Below, piece by piece: positions 1 to 9,745 of a DNA stretch of 40,182 nucleotides. The notes below the pieces were generated by a model. The model worked only from the letters and a program-made list of their open reading frames with translations, was not told the DNA's origin and ran no database searches. Both the position numbers and the translations under genes were made by a program. Origin of the DNA: Pleurobrachia bachei (taxonomy: Eukaryota > Ctenophora > Tentaculata > Cydippida > Pleurobrachiidae); NCBI GenBank assembly GCA_000695325.1, contig AVPN01000560.1, forward strand, positions 1-40,182, given 5' to 3'. The first letter of the stretch is position 1, and each line of letters starts with the position of its first letter.

Positions 1-49
1 ACATAACTACAATTCTTTGTTTAACTCTCCTTCCGTTTGGCTTCATCAG

Positions 50-500
50 TAATTGAAACTAGTTTTGTTGGATCTCCTCTCTCTCGAATGATGTCTATTG
101 ATGAAACAGATTTGGGAATTATAATCAGAACAGCAGCCATTGCAATTATGTTCAACTGCGCTGTTACATGCCAGTTTATCAGGAACCTTCACAACAGAAA
201 CCCTGCCATGTTCAGGTAAACTTCACTATCATTACTACATATTGTATGCCGTTGTGGCATGGGTGGTGGAGCGTCTACAGCTGAAACAAGTGTATACTAC
301 ACATGGAAGCATGTATAACAAGGTTTGGTTGCTGCACTGATTTATCTACCCCTTTCAGGGTGGCATTCATGTCTGGAGTAGGCGGAATGGGACCTGGAAC
401 TGGTGGAATGGGACCGGGAAGAAGGTTAGGCCGAGAGCAGCCGAGTCCACCAGACAATGATGGTAGTGATGGATCGGGGGATTTCGATTTCTATGGGTGA
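50..500 (+). CDS. Unidentified membrane protein, last two exons
   Basis: Two exons join in frame: 50-215 (acceptor at 48-49, donor GT at 216) and 359-500 (acceptor AG at 357-358), with the stop at 498-500. The first exon carries one hydrophobic stretch (IIIRTAAIAIMFNCAVTC) followed by a basic segment ending NRNPAMFR. The second encodes VAFMSG and then a tail rich in Gly, Met, Pro and Asp, with repeated GGMGPG. A last transmembrane helix followed by a cytosolic tail would fit a seven-helix receptor, like the next gene on the same strand, but no NPxxY-like motif is visible. The 5' exons lie outside the window. I do not recognise the family. Confidence 0.55.
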
Positions 501-851
501 ACATTGCAAGAAACTGTAATATATGTTGGGGAGTTTTTTATATTGAATATCAGCAATCTTATAATGTTTTACTGGATTTGAGTAACACTATCTTTGTTAT
601 TTGTAACGAAATTTTAAAGCACGTTTTCATAACTCACTATCTCTTAGCAACATGTAACAAAATCAAGCCATCCACCATGTAACTCACGACTGCAACTGGC
701 AACATCTCCATCCTTCATCATCACATCTACAACTCAGGAAAGCGTTACTCCTTCATAAAACTCACTAACGAAAGAGGCAAGAGTTACTCCTTCATAAAAC
801 TCACTAACGAAAGAGTTACTCCTTTATAAAACTCACTAACGAACAACTAAA
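501..851. repeat. Intergenic or 3' UTR with a short tandem repeat
   Basis: No gene is seen here. Three imperfect copies of a unit beginning GTTACTCCTTCATAAAACTC start at about 744, 783 and 815 and end near 843, immediately before the start codon of the next gene. The spacing varies (39 and 32 bases) because the first unit has extra bases. The array probably lies in the 5' leader or promoter of the downstream receptor gene. Confidence 0.7.
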
Positions 852-3800
852 ATGAACAGTACAACATCTCTATCAACCACTCTGTCGAGGAATAACTCGG
901 AGTGGACAAGTGGTGTTCTAGACGTGGCATCCCTACCCTACGTGCTGGGTGTCATATTCATAGTCATTGGGGTATGTTGATCACGATTAATTTTATTACA
1001 CAGCACAGCTGCCCTATTATAATCAGACCACCCTTCGTCTAACCCCTGCCGCAATTTATTATTTAGAAATCAGTGGTCATTCGTCAAATTTGCATAATCG
1101 ATGTCTAAGTGAGATATCGAGCACCCACTAATCACACGTGTACTGACTACTGACCTAACACTACAATATTTGGATCACAATAGCACCCCACATCTCCCTC
1201 TACTCAGAATCTAATTAACAGCTCATGCTGCCCAGGTGTCCGGATTCGCATTTTCCTTCGTCGTGATTACTGGATATATCCGGGTTGGAATTGATAAACA
1301 GAGCCATGTGGTAATTTACATGGTGATAGCAGGGTGCTGCTTTCTAACGAGTATCAACGCTCTCTCTGTCAGTGTAGGTACAGAACAAACTTAACAATGT
1401 AGATAAACATCTTTAGAAAATCACACTATCGCTGTTGATGGTCAAAGTTTCCATATTTCTACACCTTTCCATATTTCTACACCTTTATAATACAGTCCAA
1501 ATCGAACGGCCCATCATATTCCCAGGCATGTTCACCTCGTCATTACTCTACAATGAATCCGATTTCAATCCTGAGTCTATTGAAGGTCCTGAGAAGCTCC
1601 TCTGTACGATTCAGACAATCACCAGTGACTTCCCTCGTTCACTCATGGTATACAGCTATGTGATAGGAATGTGCGGAAGAATAATTGCCACGTACGCCCC
1701 TCTCAAGTACTACAAGTATTTCAAGTAAGTACTCTACAACTGACAAGTTTAATTGTCAGCAGTTTTTAAATTAAAAATATTTTTTGTAAAAAATTATTTT
1801 GTCAGGGCTAAGGTTGTCGTAGAGTTACTTTGTCTTTGTGCCTTTTTCGCACTTGTGGGCACCGTTACTGAGATATTTGTGGTCGAAAAAGCTTACGCCG
1901 GAAACGTGGGAATGTGTGCTGGGACTTCGGTAAAAAATACAAGCATCATTCACCGATAAATTAGTTATAAAAACATATCTTTATTCTAGACGTCATGATT
2001 TCGAAACTCAATTTACTTAAAATCACCGAGGCTCACTCACTTCCTCTCACCCATATCTAGGCAGAATCATATCCCACTGTTCACTTGATCTGCCTGGCAA
2101 TGATCATGATCCTTGCACTTATTTTCCAAGTCACTGCGTACGGAATCATTATCAAGAAATACGTCAGGAACAAGGTTTCAGTCGGTAAGTCTTTCAACGA
2201 AATAACATTTAAGGACATCATTTTAAGACTTAGGACTGGCATATTTCATTGTAAACACTATCATTGGAGACTATAACACTATCTGTTTCAATGTAGACAC
2301 ACAAAAACCAATTTCCCTCTTTTTTTACAGCGGCAGATCTCAGTGATGACGCGAGCAAAGGAATTTTAATAGCCGCTACATCCTACGGTATCTTCAGCCT
2401 TATCTTTCCCCAAGAGCTGGTCATCATGTTTTATCTCATTGCAAACATCACGATTGGAGCCTACATGATGAAGGTAAGATGGGTGCTGATCACATCTTGA
2501 TCTAGTCTGGCTTCCTGTAAGCAGATTTTCTAAACGGGTTTCGGAAACGCGTTTAGAAACTCCGTTTCCATGTCACACAACACATGACTTCACACACCTC
2601 CCTTTCCCCTAGGAACGTAACTTCACACCCCCCTCCTAGGAACGTAACTTCACACCCCCCTAGGAGCGTAACATGACATCCTCGGAGAGCAACCACAACA
2701 AGGAAACCTTCTTCTTCCTCCGTCTCTCTTCCATCTACATCGTGGTCATGTGCCTAACAGTGGCTTACTACGCATGCTATATCTACTACAGGGTGACCTA
2801 TAGCAAGAGTGAGGTTGAGATAATGCACACCTATTACAACGCTATCATCTTATTTTACGTCAAGGTAAAATCTAAAACTTAATTGATTGCAGTTTGTCCT
2901 TATAGTTATAATATCAACTAAACTTATCAAACAAATACCAAAATTATCGTACCACGTACGGTACCCTTCAAACTTCAGTTCACATGCAACTATTTCAGGA
3001 ACTAGCGAACATACTGCTAGGTCTGATAAACATGTTCCAAATGTGGAAACACACCAAGGATCTGAGGAATAGACTGGATGAGAGTTTCTTGGATGGACTC
3101 AAACGGAAGGGAGCATTCGAAATGAATATCATGAAGGGTAGGTACTAGGTGTATCATTTAGTAATTTAATGAAACTTTTGAGGTCTAATATTCATCCAAA
3201 AACAATAAATCCATCCTAATTCAACAGACTCGAAGGTATCGGCGTGGATGAAGATGAACAACGTCAAGAAACCTTCAATCTTCAAAGTTAAGAGGAAGAT
3301 TGTGAGAACAAGCGATGGTCGAATTAAACTGTCGAGGAAACGCCGCTACAGGGAGAGAGATGAGGAAAAAGAAAAGGAGAGATTGGCAGTAAGTCTTTAC
3401 TTAACTTTGAAAATTGTTAGGTCTAATTTAAATTTAGGTTACTTCAGTTTCATAACAGACTCAGTGAATTATTTCATTTTACGATTGATTTTGTTTTCAG
3501 GCCATCAAACCAGTCGACCCACCAAAAACGGGGACTCTTGGAAAACGGTTGTCCCTCAAGAGACTAGGTTCCACCAAGAGTGTAACGAACAAACAACCAC
3601 CATCTGACTTGTCTACAATAAAAGAAGTAAAAGAGCCAAAGGCGCATGACCCAGTTAAAAAGGATGGTTCAATTAAGAAAGAAGGCTCAATGAAGCGGGC
3701 TGGAGAAAAACTGAAAGATTGGGATACATCCTCGTTGTCGAGCTTCAAACGGCTAAGTCTAAAGAGGAAAGAGGGGAGCGTAAAAAAGAAAGATGGAGAA

Positions 3801-3986
3801 GAAAGCATGAAAAAGAAGGACTCCAGATCGGATACAAAGGTGAAAGATGGAAGTCTGACAAAGATCAAAGATCCTAAGATTGATTTCGGTGAACCTTCTG
3901 GATCTAACAAATCTTCCAAAAGGAGTGGTTCAAAGAAAGGTCGATCGAAACCCGATGATGATATTATACCAGACCCATGGGTTTAA
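852..3986 (+). CDS. Class A-like seven-helix receptor with long basic tail, complete, 10 exons
   Basis: Exons 852-971, 1236-1377, 1496-1724, 1806-1929, 2061-2184, 2331-2473, 2664-2864, 2999-3137, 3228-3388 and 3501-3986 have GT-AG borders and consistent phases. They give 1869 nt, or 622 aa. The start has an N-terminus with glycosylation sites (NST, NNS). Hydrophobic helices lie in exons 1-2, 2, 3, 4, 5, 6 and 7-8. The third helix has Cys exactly 25 residues before an Arg in MCGRI, followed by APLKYYK, the spacing of C3.25 and R3.50 in rhodopsin-type receptors, although Asp and Tyr of DRY are replaced. A second extracellular Cys (GMCAG) precedes helix five. No NPxxY is present. Eight hydrophobic stretches can be counted, so the assignment of helices six and seven is uncertain. 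The last 240 or so residues are a Lys/Ser-rich cytosolic tail with KKDGS- and KRLSLKRKEGS-like repeats. It is probably a lineage-specific orphan receptor at the plasma membrane. Confidence 0.8.
2604..2663 (+). repeat. Tandemly repeated splice acceptor before receptor exon 7
   Basis: A unit of about 24-27 bp built around CCTAGGAACGTAACTTCACA occurs in tandem. It gives three candidate acceptors with AG at 2611-2612, 2638-2639 and 2662-2663. They are 27 and 24 bases apart, so all are in the same frame. Only the third gives an open frame into exon 7, because the first two read into the TAG of the next acceptor. Confidence 0.75.
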
Positions 3987-4410
3987 ACAGTGAACAGTGA
4001 TTAGTTGTTTTTATTGATTTCAGATTTGTCATTTGTATACCAGGGTACATTTTATACAAGGGTTTTAGAATTCAAATTTTAGTGAATTAATTTATGTGAC
4101 ATTATAAAGAAAAGAGATGTACAATTATATAATTGTCCCTCGCCCATCCGTCAAAGCAACATATTGATCTTCACATTTAAACTACACATTTCGTTTGTCT
4201 CCTTATGATCTCAGATAACTTGCTAATATGAACAGATGTAATACTCATTGTCATGTATGGGGTTACATTATTATTAGATTAACTGTATAATTCAGACCAG
4301 TTAGTTTCGACATTAATTTCTTCGTTGTTTGAGCATACGTGTGGGATTTATAGCCAGTCGTCCGTGCTGAACAGCTAAGAGATCGGAAAAAGAGATCATT
4401 GTTTTTACTA
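3987..4410. other. 3' flank of the receptor gene, no gene seen
   Basis: AT-rich sequence downstream of the stop codon with no coding signal or repeat that I can support. It presumably contains the 3' UTR. Confidence 0.5.
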
Positions 4411-4565
4411 CAGTCGGACCCCTATTTAGTGACCCCCGATTTAGTGACACCCCGATTTAGTGACAGGATAAATTTCCCCCGATATAGGAAATTAACGGTA
4501 TTTGACCCCGATTTAGTGACCAAAACCCTTTCCCCCGAGGATGTCACTAAATCGGGGTCCGACTG
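4411..4565. mobile_element. Pogo/Tigger-like MITE, 155 bp
   Basis: The ends are inverted repeats: CAGTCGGACCCC on the left and GGGGTCCGACTG on the right, both continuing into ATTTAGTGAC or its complement. A TA lies on each side (4409-4410 and 4566-4567). CAGT ends with a TA duplication are typical of pogo-type Tc1/mariner relatives. The element is too short to code for a transposase. The GATTTAGTGAC motif is repeated several times inside the left half. Two relatives lie at 29653-29772 and 36744-36819. Confidence 0.8.
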
Positions 4566-4567
4566 TA

Positions 4568-5442
4568 TTAGGATAGCAAAGGAGAGTTAATATCACTCAC
4601 ATGACTCCGAACATTTCCTAATTTATAATACCTTCACGTTGTGTTACATGGTGTGAAACACTTTTACAATTTACAACATGATTCAATTTCACACACGTCA
4701 CACGTGTAAATTTCTAACAGTCTAACACACACACATGTACACTGCCGCTATAATCTGTCTGCTGCAGCGTATTGACAATTACCGTGTTTATTCAAACCGG
4801 TACTGTCGGACGTCGGTGCATTGTCAATATTTGTATTTGTGCAAAAACCATAATCACCTGAGCTGTTGTTTGTTCATTGTTCATGTATCTTCCTTGTCAA
4901 TCATGTGATATTGTCTACCGTTATGAAAGCACTGGCCAACCTAATAAAGACAGATATGCTGAAAATTAAACACTGTATTTTGTACTGCTTGATTAACTTT
5001 GCTCGACCCATTTTATTTTATTAAAAAAAGCTCACGAAGCACGGGAAAGAGTGTCGAACAAGGCAACTCGGCCCTGTCTCATCGGCGCCCAAAACACAAG
5101 TGAGAGTTGAGACGTGAGTGGTATGTTGAGACGTGAGTGATATGTTGGAATGTATAGGAAGGAATTGTCAGTGGGTCCGTCCCAAAGTTCTAAATGCTTC
5201 ATTATTTAGAATATATATCATTGCTTGGCCATGGTTATGCAGACTTAATTAAGGACGAGAAATAATGAATAACAAACAACTTATAATACAAAATTGCCTT
5301 GTCCAATATAATAGTATTTCTTTTATTCATTATCTCACGTCCTTCCACCAGTTATATAACTGCAGACTGGTTGAGATCTAAATATAGTCATTATACATCT
5401 ACACAGGACAATTACCTCCTGATATAGAGAGGGAGGAAAAGA

Positions 5443-5498
<56 letters not shown>

Positions 5499-6007
5499 TT
5501 TATACAAGGATGGAGAGGGATGGACGGACAGAGAGTCTTCTGTAAAGAGCAGTTTGTAGCAGTTTGCTTCTCCAGTAGATCAGTTATACAATTGTATTGT
5601 TGACTCGTAATTTGCATATCTAACAGAATACACAGAATTTACAACGATGCAAAGTTGATGCTTTAGTGATTGTCATTGCATTAGTTTTTATATCTGTATC
5701 TTATGGCTTCAATTAATCATTAGTGTATGTGTATTGTGAGCGATATATCAGATCGACTGGTTCGAAGAGTTCTTGCACCTAGATTATATCCCTTTGAGCC
5801 CAGCTGATACACGCTAATAAAGGTAATCACATCGCTGGCAAGAACGGTTTTCAATTAAATAAAATCTGTTTAATAGTTTTCATTTGACATTTTGGAAGCC
5901 TAGCGATCGTTAAAACATGTCCCAAACTTCAGATTTAGCAGACAGATAGAACACGCCCAGAAAAAGATACTATAGGAACTGATGCAGAAAGGAGGGCCAT
6001 CCTTTGT
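4568..6007. other. Intergenic region with a GA microsatellite at 5425-5500
   Basis: No gene is seen in this 1.4-kb stretch. It is AT-rich, with a nearly pure GA run from about 5425 to 5500 and no other structure that I can support. The right end should contain the promoter and 5' leader of the AdoMet decarboxylase gene. Confidence 0.6.
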
Positions 6008-6236
6008 ATGGGATCATGTCGGAGTTTTATGAAGGACGCGAAAAGGTAAAATACTCTATGTGATTGTCACCACGATGAAACTACATATTATCCCCGAGCA
6101 CAGTATCCACTAGTACCTAAAGACCAGATTTATATCTAAGAGTTGTGATGGTGATATACCCCCAATACCTAGGTGGTTAGAGCTGGGTATGCACGGGGAA
6201 GTGGACTACTTGATGTGGGACGAGATACGTGGGTAA
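6008..6236 (+). other. Overlapping upstream reading frame at the AdoMet decarboxylase start
   Basis: An ATG at 6008-6010 lies eight bases before the main start and in a different frame. It begins MGSCRSFMKDAKR, crosses the first splice junction (6045/6173) and stops at TAA 6234-6236, giving about 33 codons. Mammalian AMD1 has a known polyamine-responsive upstream frame encoding MAGDIS. This one is different in sequence and overlaps the main start, so any regulatory role is inference. Confidence 0.35.
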
Positions 6237-7363
6237 AGCTACTACGGGGAGCAGGCTGTGAGATATTAAGGTAAAGAAATTAATTAGTCAATCGTTTTAT
6301 TCCATTACTGGAAAAATACGGAGCATGACAAGGAACCTTTGTGCAAAACTAGAGTCGAAAGATTATAGTACTTTTTGAATAATTCAAGTGTAATCAGTAA
6401 ACATTTTCAAAACCAAAACAATTTTAGTGAGATAAAACAGGGAAAAGTCAAAGCATTTCTACTGAGTGAGAGTTCCTTGTTTGTTTGGGATGACCAACTA
6501 CTACTAAAAACTTGTGGAACCACTACACCCTTGTCTCTTCTCCACTCACTAGATAAGGCTGGACTGCAGAGTGTGGTGTATCAGCATGGTGCATTTCTTA
6601 GGCCTAGCGAACAACAGGACGGATACAGGTATGTGTGTGGCGGGGTACAACTATTGTAGTTAAATCTTTCGTTCTCCGACCAAAGCCCCCACACTCTCTA
6701 TGTTGTGGTCCTGAATGTATCTCTTAGCTCTCATTATAACCACTAATCCCGCCCCCACAATAATGAATACTCAATACCTTCAGAACCTTCACAGAGATAG
6801 AAAAAGAAGTTAAGGATCTTGTGAGACTGTTTAATAGCCCTATAAACATGATACAGCCCACTATGTTCGCAGATGGAAGTTTGGAATTCAACGCTTCTCT
6901 AAACCACAAATCAGCTCAATTTATCGATCTAAAACTAAGTAATTTATTCCCGGATAGCCTATACAACACTGCATCATCTCAAGATCACATCTCTTCCCTA
7001 TTTCGGAGTATTTTTAACCGATCTGGCAAGTGGACTGTCGATCTGTATCATTTTGAACCGTGCGGGTTCTCCCTAAACGCTGTGGACAACACAGGAGAGA
7101 AATACGCCACCGTTCATGTAACTCCGGAACACAAGTTCTCCTATGCTTCATTCGAAACCAATGACATCGATTTGCTGATGTGGGAAGTCGAGTTTATTGT
7201 TAGGATTTTCGAGCCGAGAAATATGGATGTATCTATGAGTTGGCCCGACAAATCGGTTAAGAAAAAGTTTTTGAGGAACATAATGAGAGTTATGGACTTG
7301 GTGATACCTGGACAACGGGGCGGAGGGAAAACAAATCTTTATCAGTTTATCAAGAAAATGTAG
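6016..7363 (+). CDS. AMD1: S-adenosylmethionine decarboxylase proenzyme, complete, 4 exons
   Basis: Exons 6016-6045, 6173-6270, 6428-6628 and 6784-7363 join in phase to give 302 aa (human 334). The enzyme decarboxylates S-adenosylmethionine to supply aminopropyl groups for spermidine and spermine in the cytosol. Its pyruvoyl cofactor arises by self-cleavage. Family landmarks are all visible: FYEGREK at the N-terminus (the two processing and catalytic Glu), LLSESSLFV with cleavage expected between Glu57 and Ser58, LKTCGTT with catalytic Cys72, EPCGFSLN with Ser206, and TVHVTPEHKFSYASFET with His221. The first exon encodes only ten residues, and its frame with exon 2 selects the ATG at 6016 over the one at 6008. 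I see no sign of decay, so this should be a working enzyme. Confidence 0.95.
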
Positions 7364-7816
7364 ACATTAGTTATTTAGCTCATATTTTATTCTCTAACCA
7401 TAACGAATGTACCAGAAATGTATTCTCTAACCATATAAATTTGAAAATTTCTTTAATAGAAATTTACTCTAACTTTATTATAAATCGATGTGAGTATTGC
7501 TTTTATTCTTCTTGTTCAAGTAAAATACGACTACTCCCAAGACTAAACCGGAAAATTTTACTTGGAAGCCAAAAATATGTTCCTCTTCATACAAATAAGA
7601 CAGAAGTCGGTTCACATTGCATAGTGCAAGTGGTCATAAAATCCCTGATTAGGAACTTCTGAAATTATCGGTGATGTTAGTTCCAAGTCCCGTTTGGTTG
7701 TTGCTAAGATCTGTTTAGCTGTGCTCAACTATAGTCTAAGAGCTCACGTTTTCCTAGGTAGATACACGTGCAATTGTTAAAGTTAAATCCTGTCGCGAAT
7801 AACTTTTGAAAGCGGT
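7364..7816. other. 3' flank of the AdoMet decarboxylase gene, no gene seen
   Basis: AT-rich sequence between the decarboxylase stop and the INTS7 duplication. It has short open frames without recognisable content and no repeat that I can support. Confidence 0.5.
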
Positions 7817-8165
7817 TCTATAGCAACGACGGATGAAATTCAAAATGATCCGTTCAGGGATGAAGCTGGGCCGAGTTATCTGGGTCCAAAACCCACTTTT
7901 TGGGCAAGATATGGGAAGAAACTGTGAAACTAGTCAAAAAATTTGGAAGTTAAGCGATTTTTGTTATGAAATTTCAAAATTCGAAAGTGCTGATTATGAT
8001 TCATCATTCAGAAAAAGCCGCGCGCAGGTACAAAAACGCGCTTTGGACCCTGCAGCGTATTCCAAAATAAAACGTCGCGGCAGTTCCGCAGATTTTCTCA
8101 CGGTAGACCCGCTACGCGCGCTTTACTCCGTCTAATCTCTATTCGGCGGTCGCGCCTGCTGTGAA
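7817..8165. repeat. Dispersed CpG-rich repeat, copy 1
   Basis: A block with many CGCG motifs and the phrase CCTGCAGCGTATTCCAA. The same block recurs at 9293-9641 through the tandem duplication. A diverged relative with the same motif order lies at 21044-21260. The open frame across it (7833-8135) looks accidental. Confidence 0.65.
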
Positions 8166-8269
8166 ACCAGCTGTATCATGGGTAGAATATGCAAAACTCG
8201 AGAGTTTTGGGATAAACAGGTAACAGAATTAACATTGGAATATATAAGCTTACATAAAAACATCCATTT

Positions 8270-9292
8270 CTAAATATATGACCTGCTGATTTTGCTGATT
8301 AGAGAGTCATCACTTTTGATCCTGAAACTCAGGCTTGTCCCTATATTCCACTCCCTACCCGAATTGTCCAACGCATTTGCTGTGATAAAGTAAATCTCAG
8401 CGCCACTCCCGGGTTCAATAGTCATCTCTACTTTCATATACCCCCTCTCTACAGGCACCTCTTTCTCGAATACAGTCTCTCCCATTCCCTCCACCTCCCC
8501 CTTCTTCCCTCTACCTCCCTTACAAGTAACACACAACAACACATGGCTAACACGCGACACATTTCCCCGGATCACTGCTTCAACTGTCAGTAGAAGGGAT
8601 GTGTTAGAAGGTATCCTCATGAATCCTTGTTCTATAGCAGGGCTGGTCGCCAAGGCAACACTGGTTGCGTGCTCCTGTACAAAAAAGAACATTGGAAGAG
8701 AGAAGCGTTGTGTTCGTAGTGTAGCTAATGGGGGGGAGATGGTAGCCAGATGGGGCTTGGTACACAGTTCAGATACAGTCTCACACCAGGTGTGAAGTGA
8801 GGACAGTCTGTCCCGGGGAGAAGCGTCAATCATCCGGCTCTGAAGATCTCTCAGCCCATCCTGAAGGGTTGAAACTCTGGACTGGATGAAAGAGAGTGTT
8901 GGAACAGCCCTGCTCACATCACCTCCCCTCATCTTAGCCACAGCTACAACACCGCTCAACTGGTGCAGGATCTGGAGTTGAGACCTCCGCAGGGACAGGA
9001 GACCTCCCTGAAAGTGTGTCTGGGCATTGTTAGCTTGACATTTGATGTTCATAACAGCTGCATCATATAGCTTCACACTCCCCTCCTGACACCCTGTCTC
9101 TGCCTCACATATCAAGGTGAGAGCCCGGAAGAAGGCCCGGTAGTGGGGGTGGGTTGTGGTGAGGTTTGGGAGGGTTACAGCAGCAATCTCCCATACACCG
9201 TTACACATGGCAACCCGAGATACACAGTACACCGACCATGGACTAAGGGTAACTGTAGAGAGGAAATCTGTGACATACCGTACAATACACTC
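8270..9292 (-). pseudogene. INTS7: INTS7 third copy, C-terminal part only
   Basis: An open minus-strand frame corresponds to about the last 340 residues of INTS7, from VRYVTDFLSTVTLSPWS to the shared end KISRSYI. It lacks all upstream INTS7 exons because the duplication breakpoint falls inside the last exon. Beyond the breakpoint the frame runs into the dispersed repeat and soon meets no recognisable start. The frame is still open and close to the intact copy, with changes such as SPPLATL for STTLASL and KGGRGKK for KGGRWKK. That fits a recent origin or ongoing conversion rather than a working gene. Confidence 0.8.
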
Positions 9293-9641
9293 TCTATAGC
9301 AACGACGGATGAAATTCAAAATGATCCGTTCAGGGATGAAGCTGGGCCGAGTTATCTGGGTCCAAAACCCACTTTTTGGGCAAGATATGGGAAGAAACTG
9401 TGAAACTAGTCAAAAAATTTGGAAGTTAAGCGATTTTTGTTATGAAATTTCAAAATTCGAAAGTGCTGATTATGATTCATCATTCAGAAAAAGCCGCGCG
9501 CAGGTACAAAAACGCGCTTTGGACCCTGCAGCGTATTCCAAAATAAAACGTCGCGGCAGTTCCGCAGATTTTCTCACGGTAGACCCGCTACGCGCGCTTT
9601 ACTCCGTCTAATCTCTATTCGGCGGTCGCGCCTGCTGTGAA
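9293..9641. repeat. Dispersed CpG-rich repeat, copy 2
   Basis: Same block as 7817-8165, carried along by the tandem duplication. It lies directly downstream of the intact INTS7 copy, between its stop codon and the truncated third copy, and may provide part of its 3' UTR. Confidence 0.65.
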
Positions 9642-9745
9642 ACCAGCTGTATCATGGGTAGAATATGCAAAACTCGAGAGTTTTGGGATAAACAGGTAAC
9701 AGAATTAACATTGGAATATATAAGCTTACATAAAAACATCCATTT

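Larger units (their letters stand above)
7817..9292. repeat. INTS7: Left unit of a 1,476-bp tandem duplication
   Basis: Bases 7817-9292 repeat at 9293-10768. The junction has three bases of shared sequence (TCT at 9293-9295). The noncoding left third looks identical in both units. The coding part differs at scattered sites, and in the middle it agrees better with the second INTS7 copy (13123-13973) than with its tandem partner. Confidence 0.85.

Noticed and set aside
37-60. CTTCATCAG at the left edge as another hammerhead-like box
   Set aside because: It reads as a normal splice acceptor for the first exon, and no matching GAAA box or stem is present.
7833-8135. 100-residue open frame in the CpG-rich repeat, present twice
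   Set aside because: Doubling is explained by the tandem duplication. There is no recognisable domain, and the diverged copy at 21044 does not keep the frame.
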